Shown: positions 53,817 to 64,000, counted from the stretch's first letter. The stretch is 64,000 nucleotides of DNA from Pseudomonas sp. 10S4 (GCF_034344865.1 NZ_CP133774.1:3038001-3102000), one strand, 5' to 3'. The notes: generated from the letters alone by a model not told the origin. Translations and numbers: made by a program.

Positions 53817-54284
53817 ATGCTCTTCCTGATCTCCTACATCAGCAGCGTCGTGCTGATCAACTACGCCTTTTCCACCGCCCCGCACCTGGACATCATCTGG
53901 TCGGCCTGGGGCGGGCTGGTGTTTGTGCTGCGCGACATGGTGCAAACCCGCTTCGGCCACGGCGCCATCGCCGCGATGCTGGCGGCGCTGGTGCTGTCTT
54001 ACGTGACGTCCGATCCATCCATCGCCCTGGCCAGTGCCACGGCATTCGCGGTGTCCGAGTGCATCGACTGGCTGGTGTTCAGCATCACCAAGCGCCCGTT
54101 GCACGATCGGCTGTGGATAAGTTCGGCCCTGAGCATTCCCCTCGATACCTTCATCTTCTTTGGCATGATCGGCGCGTTCACCCCGGCCGTCATCCTCACC
54201 GCCATGGGCTCGAAGTTCGTCGGGGTGACGGCCGTCTGGCTGATCATGGCCTGGCGCCTGCGCAAACAGGCCGTCGCCAGCTAA
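53817..54284 (+). CDS. VUT-family membrane protein (queuosine precursor transporter-like)
   Basis: 155 residues, almost entirely hydrophobic with about five membrane segments (start MLFLISYISSVVLINYAFS). It resembles the Vut_1/YhhQ family, which imports preQ0 or related queuosine precursors. It is shorter than E. coli YhhQ (about 220 residues), so it belongs to a shorter subgroup and the substrate is inferred. The AFAVSECIDWLVFSITKRP stretch is characteristic. Confidence 0.8.
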   Translation: MLFLISYISSVVLINYAFSTAPHLDIIWSAWGGLVFVLRDMVQTRFGHGAIAAMLAALVLSYVTSDPSIALASATAFAVSECIDWLVFSITKRPLHDRLWISSALSIPLDTFIFFGMIGAFTPAVILTAMGSKFVGVTAVWLIMAWRLRKQAVAS

Positions 54285-54383
54285 AGCCAAACCCTCAGGT
54301 TCATGTAAAATGCCGCGCTTTCTCCCCATGGGAAGCGCGCCAAGCGTTGTTCCCTCGATGATCCGCTTCTTTGAGGACCTGAG

Positions 54384-55563
54384 ATGACCCGTATCGGAAC
54401 TCCATTGTCGCCAACCGCGACCCGCGTATTGCTGTGTGGCTGTGGCGAGTTGGGCAAGGAAGTGGTGATCGAGCTGCAACGCCTGGGCGTTGAAGTGATT
54501 GCCGTCGATCGTTACGCCAACGCGCCGGCCATGCAAGTCGCCCATCGCAGCCATGTGATCAACATGCTCGACGGCGCCGCCCTGCTGCCGTAATCGAAGC
54601 CGAGAAGCCGCACTTCATCGTGCCGGAAATCGAAGCCATCGCCACCGCGACCCTGGTCGAGCTGGAAGCCGAAGGCTTCACCGTGATCCCGACCGCGCGC
54701 GCCGCGCTGCTGACCATGAACCGCGAAGGCATCCGTCGCCTGGCCGCTGAAGAGCTGGACCTGCCGACCTCGCCGTACCACTTCGCCGACACCTTTGAGG
54801 ATTACAGCAAAGCTGTCGAAGACCTCGGTTTCCCATGCGTGGTCAAACCGGTGATGAGTTCCTCGGGCAAAGGCCAGAGCCTGCTGCGCAGCGCCGCTGA
54901 CGTGAAAACCGCGTGGGACTACGCCCAGGAAGGGGGCGTGCCGGTAAAGGTCGGGTGATCATCGAAGGCTTCATCGACTTCGACTACGAAATCACCTTGC
55001 TGACTGTGCGTCACGTCGGCGGCACCACGTTCTGCGCGCCGGTCGGTCACCGTCAGGAGAAGGGCGACTACCAGGAATCCTGGCAGCCACAAGCCATGAG
55101 CCCGATTGCCCTGGCTGAATCCGAGCGCGTCGCCAAAGCCGTGACCGAAGCCTTGGGTGGTCGTGGTCTGTTTGGCGTCGAGTTGTTCATCAAAGGTGAT
55201 CAGGTGTGGTTCAGCGAAGTGTCGCCGCGCCCGCATGACACTGGCTTGGTGACCCTGATTTCCCAGGACCTGTCGCAGTTCGCGCTGCATGCTCGGGCGA
55301 TTCTGGGGCTGCCGATTCCGTTGATCCGTCAGTTCGGGCCTTCGGCTTCGGCGGTGATTCTGGTGGAAGGGCAGTCGACTCAGACCGCTTTCTCCAACCT
55401 CGGTGCGGCATTGAGCGAACCGGATACGGCGTTGCGTCTGTTCGGTAAGCCTGAAGTTAACGGTCAGCGCCGGATGGGCGTGGCGTTGGCACGGGATGAA
55501 TCGATTGAAGCGGCTCGTGCTAAAGCGACCCGTGCATCTCAGGCTGTTGTAGTAGAGCTGTAA
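54384..55563 (+). CDS. purT: Phosphoribosylglycinamide formyltransferase 2 PurT (two frameshifts)
   Basis: An ATP-grasp enzyme that makes formyl-GAR from formate. Segment 1 ([20 protein letters not shown]) ends at DGAAL. A base is missing at about 54585, after which [20 protein letters not shown] continues. A second base (one C of CC) is missing at about 54936, after which [20 protein letters not shown] continues to the end. ATP-grasp features ([33 protein letters not shown]) are intact. Corrected length is 393 residues, the family norm. Two independent indels in one housekeeping gene suggest sequence error. Confidence 0.92.
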
Positions 55564-55577
55564 ACCGAGGCGCGGCT

Positions 55578-55670
55578 ATCGCGAGCAAGCTCGCTCCCAC
55601 AGGGTTCTTGGTTGTCCACAGATTGTGTGTACACCCCCGATTCCCATGTGGGAGCGAGCTTGCTCGCGAT
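55578..55670. repeat. Paired REP palindrome, GCGAGCTTGCTCGCGAT type, opposite orientation
   Basis: ATCGCGAGCAAGCTCGCTCC comes first and its complement second, between the convergent purT and MFS transporter genes. Confidence 0.88.
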
Positions 55671-55679
55671 GGCGGTCTA

Positions 55680-56998
55680 TCAGGCCACCCGATTCAAATC
55701 GTTGTGACGCGTCTCTTTCAGGCACAGCACCGCTATCAAGCTGAGCACCGCCGCCCCCGACACATACCCGCCGACATAACTCAAACCCCCCATCGCCACC
55801 AGTTTCTGCGCAAAGAACGGCGCCGCTGAGGCCCCGACTATGCCGCCGAGGTTGTAGGCTGCCGACGCACCGGTATAGCGCACGTGAGTCGGAAACAGCT
55901 CCGGCAACAACGCGCCCATCGGCGCAAATGTCACGCCCATCAGAAACAGCTCGATGCACAAGAACAGCGCCACGCCCCAGGTCGTGCCGTGGGTCAGCAG
56001 CGGTTCCATCAAGAACCCGGACAGAATCGCCAGCACGCCACCGATGATCAGCACTGGTTTGCGCCCGTAACGGTCACTGGCCCACGCCGATAAAGGCGTA
56101 GCGGCGGCCATGAACAGTACGGCAAAGCACAGCAGCGCGAGGAAGGTTTCGCGGGTGTAGCCCAACGTCGATACGCCATAACTCAGGGAAAACACCGTCG
56201 AGATATAGAACAGCGCGTAGCAGACCACCATCGACCCGGCACCCAGCAACATCGGCGCCCAGTATTGGCTGAACAGCTCGACCAGCGGGATCTTCACCCG
56301 TTCCTGACGGGCCATGGCATTGGCGAACACCGGAGTTTCGTGGAGTTTGAGGCGCACGTACAGGCCGACCATCACCAGTAAGGCGCTCAACAGGAACGGA
56401 ATCCGCCAGCCCCAGGCGCGGAACTGTTCGTCGTTCAGGGTCATGGCCAGCGTCAGGAACAAACCGTTGGCCGCCAGGAAGCCGATCGGCGCGCCGACCT
56501 GCGGGAAGGTTCCGTACCAGGCGCGTTTGCCCTTCGGAGCGCATTCTCCGTTGCTAACAGCGCCGCGCCGCCCCATTCGCCGCCCAATCCCAGGCCTTGG
56601 CCGAAGCGCAGCACACAGAGCAGGATCGGCGCCCAAGCCCCGATGCTGTCGTAACCCGGCAGCACACCAATCAGCGTGGTGCAGACGCCCATCAGCAGCA
56701 ACGACGCGACCAGTGTCGATTTGCGCCCAATGCGGTCGCCGAAGTGGCCAAACAGTGCTGAACCCAATGGTCGTGCAAGGAAGGCAATGCCGAACGTGAG
56801 AAACGCCGAGAGCATCTGGGCAGTGCCGGAGGTCTGTGGAAAGAACACCGGCCCGATCACCAGCGCGGCGGCGGTGGCATAGACGTAAAAATCGTAGAAC
56901 TCGATGGCAGTGCCGATGAAGCTCGCGGTGGCCACGCGGGTGGCGGAGTTCGTCGGTTGGACAGGCGCGGTGTCGCTGTAAACGGTGCTGGTCGTCAT
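55680..56998 (-). CDS. MHS-family MFS transporter (frameshifted)
   Basis: A metabolite:proton symporter of the MHS group (KgtP/ProP/ShiA relatives). The N-terminal half reads MTTSTVYSD... with FIGTAIEFYDFYVYATAAAL and the MFS motif GHFGDRIGRKSTL, to LLATENA. The frame then changes and continues PKGKRAWYGTFPQVGAPIGF through the remaining helices. About 56536-56541 carries two extra bases (gcgctccg for gcgccg), or equivalently lacks one. Corrected length is about 438 residues. Substrate unknown; likely an organic acid or osmolyte. Start 56998 is preferred to an upstream ATG at 57052 outside the family. Confidence 0.85.
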
Positions 56999-57342
56999 GC
57001 GGTGATCCCTGACAGTCATGCTCCAGTGGAGCGAATTATTATGGTCGAACACCCAGGGATGTGGGTTTAACGCAGCGTGCGGGTAGCACTGGGGTAGGGC
57101 GGGGCTTGGGTAAGCGGCTCGATTATAGGAAGGCGGCTAATGATTCAACAAGGGGCTTAGAGTTTGCGGGGGCTTAGTGGTTATGGGGGCAACCCCAATG
57201 CCAGTCAGTCAGGTGAATTCCATGTGGGAGCGGGCTTGCTCGCGAAAGCGGGCTATCAGTCAACATCTCTGCTGAATATGAAATCGCCTTCGCGAGCAAG
57301 CCCGCTCCCACTGGGTTCTGCGCCTTAAGCAAAAGGACCGCG
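56999..57342. other. Intergenic region with one paired REP
   Basis: 344 bp between the MFS transporter start and the CorC/HlyC-like gene end. Apart from the REP pair at 57223-57311 no ORF, terminator or promoter was clear. Confidence 0.5.
57223..57311. repeat. Paired REP palindrome, GCGGGCTTGCTCGCGAA type
   Basis: TGTGGGAGCGGGCTTGCTCG and its complement flank about 40 nt. Confidence 0.9.
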
Positions 57343-58584
57343 TCAGATTTTGGAAAGCACCGGAACCGAACTGGTATGCCACACCATCACCCGAGTAACC
57401 CGGTTGTCTTCGGTCTCGAGAATCTCCAACCGATAACGCCCGATCTTCAGGCAAACCGCGCTTTCGGGAATGGTTTCCAGCGCCTCGGTCACCAAGCCGT
57501 TCAGGGTTTTTGGCCCATCGCTGGGCAGGTGCCAGCCCAGGCTCTTGTTCAGTTCGCGAATCGACGCCGCGCCCTCAATCACCAGTCGACCATCGGCCTG
57601 CGGGTGGACATGTGGGTTGTCCAGGCTGTGCTCGCTTTCGAACTCGCCGACGATTTCCTCGAGGATATCTTCCAGGGTGACGATGCCAAGCACTTCGCCG
57701 TACTCGTCCACCACCATGCCCAAACGCCGCTGTTGCTTGTGGAAGTTCAGCAGTTGCAGTTGCAGCGGAGTGCTTTCCGGGACGAAGTACGGTTCGTGGC
57801 TGGCCGCCAGCAACGCTTCGACCGTCAGGCTTGCGTCCGGCAGCAGATGGCGGATCTGCCGGGTGTTGAGCACGGCTTCGACCTGGTTGATGTCGCTATG
57901 GAACACCGGCAGGCGCGTGCGGCGGTTTTTGCGCAACTGTTCGATGATCTCTTCGATGGAGTCGTCGAGGTTGATCCCGTCGACCTCACTGCGCGGCACC
58001 AGGATGTCGTTGACCGTGATGTTGTCCAGGGCGTGGATGCCCGACAGCGCGTGCGGGCGGCAGTTGGCGTGTTCCTGATCGTCGTGGCGCTCCGCCGGCG
58101 CCTCGTCTTCGCTCTGTTGCACCACGTTGACCTTGCGGGCGAACGGTCGCATCAGCAATTGACTGAAGCCATTGAGCAGCCAGGCGATGGGATAGATGAT
58201 TTTCAGCGGCGCGCCGAGCAAGGTGTTGCCCAGGCTCAGAATCGCGTCCGGATAGCGTACGGCGAGGGTGCGAGGCAGGTAGTCGGCGAGCACCAACAAG
58301 ATGGCGCCGGCTCCGAGGCAGGCGGCCCATGGGCCCTTTTCCGCCCAGGCGAAAATCGCCAGCAATGTGGCGATGACCATGACCAGTGCACGGCACAGGG
58401 TGTTGCAGAGGATCAGGCTGTTGAGCGGGAAGTTCAGCTTCGCCACAGGTTTGTCACTGGCGCGCGACGCCGTGCGTTGGGCCAGCAGGTGCTGTTGCGC
58501 GACTTCGATGGCGGTAAACAGCCCCGACCACAGAATCAGCAGAACCATCACTGCGAGCATCGGCCCTATGGGCAAGTCGTCCAT
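57343..58584 (-). CDS. HlyC/CorC-family (CNNM/DUF21) membrane protein
   Basis: 413 residues. An N-terminal DUF21 membrane domain (about 1-150, start MDDLPIGPMLAVMVLLILW) is followed by a CBS pair (about 185-310; VNDILVPRSEVDGI, GIVTLEDILEEIVGE) and a C-terminal CorC_HlyC domain. Relatives (YfjD/MpfA) act in magnesium or cobalt efflux. The central linker has an acidic, His-rich stretch (DEAPAERHDDQEHANCRPHA). It is 12 bp from the CcsA-like gene end and probably co-transcribed with it. Confidence 0.88.
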   Translation of the reverse strand: MDDLPIGPMLAVMVLLILWSGLFTAIEVAQQHLLAQRTASRASDKPVAKLNFPLNSLILCNTLCRALVMVIATLLAIFAWAEKGPWAACLGAGAILLVLADYLPRTLAVRYPDAILSLGNTLLGAPLKIIYPIAWLLNGFSQLLMRPFARKVNVVQQSEDEAPAERHDDQEHANCRPHALSGIHALDNITVNDILVPRSEVDGINLDDSIEEIIEQLRKNRRTRLPVFHSDINQVEAVLNTRQIRHLLPDASLTVEALLAASHEPYFVPESTPLQLQLLNFHKQQRRLGMVVDEYGEVLGIVTLEDILEEIVGEFESEHSLDNPHVHPQADGRLVIEGAASIRELNKSLGWHLPSDGPKTLNGLVTEALETIPESAVCLKIGRYRLEILETEDNRVTRVMVWHTSSVPVLSKI

Positions 58585-58596
58585 TATTGCCGCCCG

Positions 58597-59409
58597 TCAG
58601 ATGTGCAGAATGTATTCACGAACCAGCTTGCTGCCGAAATAGGCCAGCATCAGCAGGCAGAAACCGGCGAGGGTCCAGCGGATCGCCTTATGCCCGCGCC
58701 AGCCGAGGCGATTACGGCCCCAGAGCAATACGCTGAAGACGATCCAGGCCAGGCAGGCCAGCAGGGTCTTGTGTACCAGATGTTGGGCAAACAGGTTCTC
58801 GACGAACAGCCAGCCTGAGATCAGCGACAGCGACAGCAGCGTCCAGCCGGCCCAGAGGAAGCCGAACAGCAGGCTTTCCATGGTTTGCAGCGGCGGGAAG
58901 TTCTTGATCAGCCCGGACGGATGCTTGTTTTTGAGCTGGTGGTCTTGCACCAGCAACAGCAAGGCCTGGAACACCGCGATGGTGAACATGCCGTAGGCGA
59001 GGATCGACAACAGAATGTGGGCGAGGATGCCTGGCTCCTCATCGATGATCTGCACCGTACCGGCCGGGGCGAACTGTGCCAGCAGCACGGTTGCGGCCCC
59101 GAGCGGGAACAGCAACACCAGCAGGTTCTCGACCGGAATCCGCGAGCAGGCCAGCAGGGTCAGGGCGATAACCGCCGCGGCAATCAGGCTGGCGGCGCTG
59201 AAGAAGTCCAGGCCCAGGCCGATCGGCGTCAGCAAATGAGTGAACAGACTGGCGCTGTGGGCCAGCACGGCCAATACGCCGAGCGTGACCAACAGGCGCT
59301 TGTTCGCCTTGGCGCCACTGGCCAGACGAGTGCCCTGATAGAGGGTCGCAGCGGCATATAAGCAGGCGGCGGCGAGGGTAGTAAGCAAACTCGGTGACAA
59401 GGGGAGCAT
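58597..59409 (-). CDS. CcsA/YpjD-like cytochrome c assembly membrane protein
   Basis: 270 residues with about eight membrane helices. It carries the CcsA/CcmC core with conserved histidines (HILLSILAYGMFTIAVFQAL and a late HKAIRW). In many gammaproteobacteria this gene sits divergent from ffh, as here. Family members handle haem for cytochrome c maturation, but the YpjD subgroup is uncharacterised, so the role is inferred. Confidence 0.85.
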   Translation of the reverse strand: MLPLSPSLLTTLAAACLYAAATLYQGTRLASGAKANKRLLVTLGVLAVLAHSASLFTHLLTPIGLGLDFFSAASLIAAAVIALTLLACSRIPVENLLVLLFPLGAATVLLAQFAPAGTVQIIDEEPGILAHILLSILAYGMFTIAVFQALLLLVQDHQLKNKHPSGLIKNFPPLQTMESLLFGFLWAGWTLLSLSLISGWLFVENLFAQHLVHKTLLACLAWIVFSVLLWGRNRLGWRGHKAIRWTLAGFCLLMLAYFGSKLVREYILHI

Positions 59410-59619
59410 AAATCCTGTTAGGCAAGCCCGAAAGGCGCTGAGTTTGGCATAGAACCCTCATTGCACGAAAGACCATACAACCTGACAGCGAGGTGTCCGC
59501 CGGACGCAGTCTTCGCTATAATCCGCGACCTGCCCACGCCGCAGGCTCGCCGAGCACATGTTTATTCCGGTCTGGGCCGCCATTATCCCGGTCTACACAG
59601 GGCCTGAAAGGATCGCGCA

Positions 59620-60995
59620 ATGTTTGAAAACTTAACCGACCGTCTCTCGCAGACGCTGCGCCATGTCACCGGCAAGGCCAAGCTGACCGAGGACAACATC
59701 AAAGACACCCTGCGCGAAGTGCGCATGGCGTTGCTCGAAGCCGACGTCGCCCTGCCGGTGGTCAAGGACTTCGTCAATTCGGTCAAGGAACGCGCCGTCG
59801 GCACCGAGGTGTCGCGCAGCCTGACGCCGGGCCAGGCCTTCGTGAAGATCGTCCAGGCCGAACTCGAAAGCCTGATGGGCGCGGCCAACGAAGACCTGAA
59901 CCTGAGCGCCGTTCCGCCAGCCGTCGTGCTGATGGCCGGTTTGCAGGGCGCTGGTAAAACCACCACCGCCGGTAAACTCGCGCGCTTCCTTAAAGAGCGC
60001 AAAAAGAAATCGGTCATGGTCGTGTCCGCGGACGTTTACCGTCCGGCCGCGATCAAGCAGCTGGAAATGCTTGCCGCTGAAGTGGGTGTTACCTTCTTCC
60101 CGTCCGACCTGAGCCAGAAGCCGGTCGACATCGCGCAAGCAGCTATTAAAGAAGCAAAACTGAAATTCATCGACGTGGTGATCGTCGATACCGCCGGTCG
60201 TCTGCACATCGACGAAGAGATGATGGGCGAGATCAAGGCGCTGCATGCCGCGATCAACCCGGTCGAAACCCTGTTCGTGGTCGACGCCATGACCGGCCAG
60301 GACGCCGCCAACACGGCCAAGGCCTTCGGTGATGCGCTGCCGCTGACCGGTGTGATCCTGACCAAGGTCGACGGCGACGCTCGGGGCGGTGCCGCCCTGT
60401 CGGTCCGCGCTATCACTGGCAAGCCGATCAAGTTCATCGGTATGGGTGAGAAGAGCGAAGCGCTCGAACCGTTCCACCCTGAGCGTATTGCTTCGCGCAT
60501 CCTCGGCATGGGCGACGTGCTCAGCCTGATCGAACAGGCCGAAGCGACCCTCGACAAGGACAAGGCCGACAAACTGGCCAAGAAGCTGAAGAAGGGCAAG
60601 GGCTTCGACCTCGAAGACTTCCGCGATCAGCTGCAACAGATGAAGAATATGGGCGGCCTCGGCGGCCTCATGGACAAGCTGCCGAACATCGGCGGCGAGA
60701 CCTGGCGCAAATGGGCAATGCCCAGGGCGCGGCAGAGAAACAGTTCAAGCAGATGGAAGCCATCATCAATTCCATGACCCCGGCCGAACGCCGCGACCCT
60801 GACCTGATCAGCGGTTCGCGTAAACGTCGGATTTCGTTGGGTTCCGGCACCCAGGTGCAGGACATCGGTCGCTTGATCAAGCAGCACAAGCAGATGCAGA
60901 AGATGATGAAGAAATTCTCCGCAAAAGGCGGAATGGCCAAAATGATGCGCGGCATGGGCGGTATGTTGCCCGGCGGCGGCATGCCGAAAATGTAA
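59620..60995 (+). CDS. ffh: Signal recognition particle protein Ffh (frameshifted)
   Basis: SRP54 homologue that binds signal peptides and 4.5S RNA. The N domain (MFENLTDRLSQTLRHVTGKA) is followed by the G domain (GLQGAGKTTTAGKLA near residue 107; DTAGR; TKVDGDARGG). The methionine-rich M domain lies in a second frame (MGNAQGAAEKQFKQMEAIIN to GGMPKM). A base is missing at about 60700 (gagac where gagaac gives GGENLAQMG). Corrected length is 458 residues. Ffh is essential, so the shift is almost certainly a sequence error. Confidence 0.95.
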
Positions 60996-61145
60996 AGAAT
61001 TCGCGCCGGCAGTCATGTCGGCGCAGTACCACAGAAATGTGGGAACTCCAGCAAACCCGCACTTGGCGGGAGCTGACTGGCCGTTTTCAACGACGGCTCT
61101 ATAGCAAATCTGGATGACGACCGAAAGGCCGTCGGAAAAAGACAT

Positions 61146-61173
61146 TTGCAAAAGTCCGGATATTCCTTAGAAT
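61146..61173 (+). promoter_or_regulatory. Sigma-70 promoter of the rpsP operon
   Basis: TTGCAA (61146-61151) and TAGAAT (61168-61173) with 16-nt spacing lie about 75 bp before rpsP, in the gap after ffh. Confidence 0.6.
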
Positions 61174-61245
61174 ATGCGGCCTTTCGGGCACCTATGCCCG
61201 CTGTGCCTTTAGATTTGCAGCACCGACTACAGGAACGATGTTCAC

Positions 61246-61497
61246 ATGCTAACAATCCGTCTTGCCCTTGGCGGCTCCAAAAAGCGCCCGTTTTACCACT
61301 TGACCGTAACCGACAGCCGCAACCCGCGCGACGGTTCGCACAAAGAACAGGTTGGTTTCTTCAACCCTGTTGCTCGTGGTCAAGAAATCCGTCTGTCCGT
61401 GAACCAAGAGCGCGTAGCCTACTGGCTGAGCGTTGGTGCACAACCTTCTGAGCGTGTTGCTCAGTTGTTGAAGGATGCATCTAAGGCTGCGGCCTGA
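61246..61497 (+). CDS. rpsP: 30S ribosomal protein S16
   Basis: 83 residues, start [20 protein letters not shown], full length for bS16. An early-binding protein of the 30S subunit body. First gene of the conserved rpsP-rimM-trmD-rplS operon; 5 bp before rimM. Confidence 0.97.
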   Translation: MLTIRLALGGSKKRPFYHLTVTDSRNPRDGSHKEQVGFFNPVARGQEIRLSVNQERVAYWLSVGAQPSERVAQLLKDASKAAA

Positions 61498-61502
61498 GCA
61501 AT

Positions 61503-62039
61503 ATGAACGCGACGCCAGCCATTGCTGATGATTTGATCGTTATCGGCAAGATCTATTCTGTTCATGGCGTTCGCGGCGAAGTGAAGGTTTACTCCTTTAC
61601 TGATCCGACTGAAAACCTGTTGCAATACAAAACCTGGACGCTCAAGCGCGAAGGCAGCGTCAAACAGGTTGAGCTGGTCAGCGGACGAGGGAACGACAAG
61701 TTCCTGGTCGCAAAGCTCAAGGATCTTGATGACCGTGAAGAAGCTCGTCTTCTGGCCGGTTATGAGATCTGCGTGCCGCGCAACCTGTTCCCTGAATTGA
61801 CCGACGGCGAGTACTACTGGTACCAGCTGGAAGGTCTGAAGGTTATTGACCAACTCGGGCAATTGCTCGGGAAGATCGATCATCTTCTGGAAACCGGCGC
61901 CAATGATGTAATGGTGGTCAAGCCTTGCGCTGGCAGCCTGGATGATCGCGAACGCCTGTTGCCCTATACGGAGCAATGCGTGTTGGTTGTCGACCTTGCC
62001 GCAGGCGAGATGAAGGTGGAATGGGATGCGGACTTCTAA
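61503..62039 (+). CDS. rimM: Ribosome maturation factor RimM
   Basis: 178 residues. An N-terminal reductase-like barrel ([20 protein letters not shown]) is followed by a PRC-barrel domain ([20 protein letters not shown]). RimM helps mature the 30S head by binding S19. It lies between rpsP and trmD. Confidence 0.96.
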   Translation: MNATPAIADDLIVIGKIYSVHGVRGEVKVYSFTDPTENLLQYKTWTLKREGSVKQVELVSGRGNDKFLVAKLKDLDDREEARLLAGYEICVPRNLFPELTDGEYYWYQLEGLKVIDQLGQLLGKIDHLLETGANDVMVVKPCAGSLDDRERLLPYTEQCVLVVDLAAGEMKVEWDADF

Positions 62040-62041
62040 GC

Positions 62042-62794
62042 GTGGCTAACTTGCGCGTAGAAGTGATCAGTTTGTTTCCCGAGATGTTCTCCGCCATCAG
62101 CGAGTACGGCATCACCAGTCGTGCGGTGAAACAGGGGCTGTTGCAGCTCACCTGTTGGAATCCGCGAGACTACACGACGGATCGACATCACACTGTGGAC
62201 GATCGCCCATTTGGCGGTGGCCCGGGCATGGTGATGAAGATCAAGCCCCTGGAAGATGCTCTGGTTCAGGCCAAGGCAGCAGCCGGGGAGGCGGCGAAGG
62301 TAATTTACCTGTCCCCCCAAGGCCGTCAACTGACTCAGTCGGCGGTACGCGAGTTGGCGAATTCGGATGCATTGATCCTGATTGCCGGCCGCTATGAAGG
62401 CATTGACGAGCGTTTTATTGATGCTCATGTCGATGAAGAGTGGTCGATTGGCGACTATGTACTGTCTGGCGGCGAGCTGCCGGCGATGGTCCTGATCGAT
62501 GCGGTTACACGACTGCTGCCTGGAGCTTTAGGGCATGCAGACTCCGCCGAGGAAGATTCCTTTACGGATGGTCTGCTGGATTGCCCGCACTACACCCGAC
62601 CGGAGGTGTATGCGGATCAGCGTGTTCCCGACGTGTTGCTAAGTGGCAATCACGCGCATATCCGGCGATGGCGTTTACAGCAGTCCCTTGGTAGGACCTT
62701 TGAACGACGCGCCGATCTTCTGGAAAGCCGCTCGCTTTCTGGAGAAGAGAAGAAGCTGCTCGAGGAATACATCCGCGAGCGGGACGATAGTTAA
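62042..62794 (+). CDS. trmD: tRNA (guanine-N1)-methyltransferase
   Basis: 250 residues starting at GTG 62042 ([20 protein letters not shown]), 2 bp after rimM. A SPOUT trefoil-knot methyltransferase that makes m1G37 in tRNAs and prevents frameshifting. Knot and SAM-site motifs include [27 protein letters not shown] and [20 protein letters not shown]. An in-frame upstream ATG at 61976 overlaps rimM and is not conserved. Confidence 0.96.
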   Translation: MANLRVEVISLFPEMFSAISEYGITSRAVKQGLLQLTCWNPRDYTTDRHHTVDDRPFGGGPGMVMKIKPLEDALVQAKAAAGEAAKVIYLSPQGRQLTQSAVRELANSDALILIAGRYEGIDERFIDAHVDEEWSIGDYVLSGGELPAMVLIDAVTRLLPGALGHADSAEEDSFTDGLLDCPHYTRPEVYADQRVPDVLLSGNHAHIRRWRLQQSLGRTFERRADLLESRSLSGEEKKLLEEYIRERDDS

Positions 62795-62839
62795 CAACGT
62801 ATCGATGGTAGATCCGACGATTTACCTTAGGAGCACAGC

Positions 62840-63190
62840 ATGACTAACAAAATCATCCTTGCACTCGAAGCAGAGCAGATGACCAAAGAGATCCCTACCT
62901 TTGCCCCGGGCGACACTATTGTCGTTCAGGTGAAAGTGAAGGAAGGCGACCGTTCGCGTCTGCAAGCGTTCGAAGGTGTTGTTATCGCCAAGCGTAACCG
63001 CGGCGTAAACAGTGCATTCACCGTTCGTAAAATCTCCAACGGTGTTGGCGTAGAGCGTACTTTCCAGACCTACAGCCCGCAAATCGACAGCATGGCCGTT
63101 AAACGTCGCGGTGACGTACGTAAAGCCAAGCTGTACTACCTGCGTGACCTGTCCGGTAAAGCAGCTCGCATCAAGGAAAAACTGGCTTAA
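62840..63190 (+). CDS. rplS: 50S ribosomal protein L19
   Basis: 116 residues of bL19 ([32 protein letters not shown] core). Located at the 30S-50S interface. Last gene of the operon, preceded by TTAGGAGC and followed by a strong terminator. Confidence 0.97.
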
Positions 63191-63208
63191 GTCCAGCTTC
63201 CGATGCAG

Positions 63209-63236
63209 AAAAAAGCAGCCTACGGGCTGCTTTTTT
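63209..63236 (+). terminator. Terminator of rpsP-rimM-trmD-rplS
   Basis: AAAAAAGCAGCC-TACG-GGCTGCTTTTTT, a perfect stem with a tetraloop and T run, 18 bp after the rplS stop. Confidence 0.95.
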
Positions 63237-63264
63237 GTTGCCTGCGATTTACCTCGGATAAGCC

Positions 63265-63289
63265 TGTGGGAGCGTGGCTTGCCCGCGAA
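63265..63289 (+). repeat. Single REP sequence
   Basis: TGTGGGAGCGTGGCTTGCCC continuing GCGAA is a lone copy of the GGCTTGCCCGCGAA-type REP, without an inverted partner nearby. Confidence 0.75.
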
Positions 63290-63383
63290 TCGATCCATTA
63301 AACGCCGCAATGACAACAGGCCCTGTAAAGCCACAGCAGGCTATGAAAGACTTGCCGTCAGTTTTCCAGTTGCCTGAGCCTCT

Positions 63384-64000
63384 ATGCCCGCCATCGACCA
63401 TCCCCTCATAGACCAATTCCTCGACGCCCTGTGGCTGGAGAAAGGCCTTTCCGACAACACCCGCGATGCCTATCGCAGCGACCTGGCGCTGTTCAACGGT
63501 TGGTTGCAGGAAAAGAACCTGGAGCTGATCAACGCCGGCCGCGAGCTGATCCTCGACCACTTGGCCTGGCGCCTTGAGCAAAACTACAAACCCCGCTCCA
63601 CCGCGCGTTTTCTCTCTGGCGTGCGTGGCTTCTATCGCTATCTGTTGCGGGAAAAGCTGATCGGCGTCGATCCGACTTTGCGCGTCGATATGCCGCAACT
63701 CGGCAGGCCGCTGCCAAAATCCTTGTCGGAAGCGGATGTGGAGGCTCTGTTAAAAGCCCCGGACTTGAGCGAAGCCATCGGCCAACGTGACCGCGCCATG
63801 CTTGAAGTGCTGTACGCCTGCGGCTTGCGGGTGACCGAATTGATCAGCCTGACTCTGGAGCAGGTCAACCTGCGTCAGGGTGTGTTGCGGGTGATGGGCA
63901 AGGGCAGCAAGGAGCGTCTGGTGCCAATGGGCGAGGAAGCGATTGTCTGGGTCGAGCGCTATATGCGTGACGGCCGTGGCGAACTGCTCGGCGGGCGCCT
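63384..64000 (+). CDS. xerD: Site-specific tyrosine recombinase XerD (partial)
   Basis: About 205 N-terminal residues; the gene runs off the right edge. The core-binding SAM-like domain (MPAIDHPLIDQFLDALWLEK; STARFLSGVRGFYRYLLREK) is followed by the catalytic domain with the first Arg (Arg149 in ACGLRVTELISL) and Lys173 in VMGKGSKERLVP; the HxxR and Tyr motifs lie beyond the window. XerD with XerC resolves chromosome dimers at dif. Confidence 0.93.
   Translation, partial: MPAIDHPLIDQFLDALWLEKGLSDNTRDAYRSDLALFNGWLQEKNLELINAGRELILDHLAWRLEQNYKPRSTARFLSGVRGFYRYLLREKLIGVDPTLRVDMPQLGRPLPKSLSEADVEALLKAPDLSEAIGQRDRAMLEVLYACGLRVTELISLTLEQVNLRQGVLRVMGKGSKERLVPMGEEAIVWVERYMRDGRGELLGGR

Overview
The window is chromosomal DNA from a Pseudomonas of the fluorescens group. 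Three things point there: high-GC coding sequence; protein families and gene orders typical of the genus (rhlB-estB-aapJQMP, lepA-lepB-rnc-era-recO-pdxJ, nagR-nagA-nagB-nagF-nagE, ffh-rpsP-rimM-trmD-rplS); and thirteen paired REP palindromes plus one single REP, of the kinds that litter fluorescens-group intergenic regions. No rRNA, tRNA, CRISPR array, transposase or prophage gene was seen.

Layout. 1-8 kb: the start of an ornithine cyclodeaminase-family gene, the RNA helicase rhlB, carboxylesterase estB, and a general amino-acid ABC transporter (aapJQMP) behind a good sigma-54 promoter. 8-13 kb: an mqsRA toxin-antitoxin pair with an operator inside its promoter, a GntR regulator with a CynX-type exporter, an NTF2-like protein, a GIY-YIG protein, a glutathione S-transferase and a membrane-anchored glutaredoxin. 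13-22 kb: yejK, an HU protein, rlmF, valS, a HolC companion protein, holC and pepA. 22-31 kb: the LPS export permeases lptF/lptG, then the translation/secretion/RNA-processing run lepA-lepB-rnc-era-recO-pdxJ. 31-37 kb: mltF divergent from purL, then a small YqfO-like gene. 36.8-42.6 kb: one 1940-residue accessory gene for a probable multidomain toxin. 43-50.5 kb: the N-acetylglucosamine uptake and catabolism operon. 50.8-57 kb: an L,D-transpeptidase, two Nudix hydrolases flanking a MITE-like inverted repeat, a gamma-carbonic anhydrase, a DUF1289 protein, a VUT-family membrane protein, purT and an MHS-type MFS transporter. 57.3-64 kb: a CorC/HlyC-type membrane protein, a CcsA-like protein, ffh, the rpsP operon and the start of xerD.

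Two points stand out. First, the giant gene at 36768-42590 encodes three diverged N-terminal repeats, a hydrophobic segment and two tandem ChaN/Tiki-like domains. The second copy keeps its GEGH motif and late histidine; the first has lost both, so it looks like a pseudoenzyme paired with an intact enzyme. A 31-codon basic ORF and a hairpin lie just upstream on the same strand. Second, ten frameshifts interrupt nine genes (cynX-like, GST, lepA, purL, nagE, nagB-II, purT twice, MHS transporter, ffh). Several lie in homopolymers, and ffh is normally essential, so most are probably consensus-sequence errors. The affected genes should be read as intact in the organism until checked.
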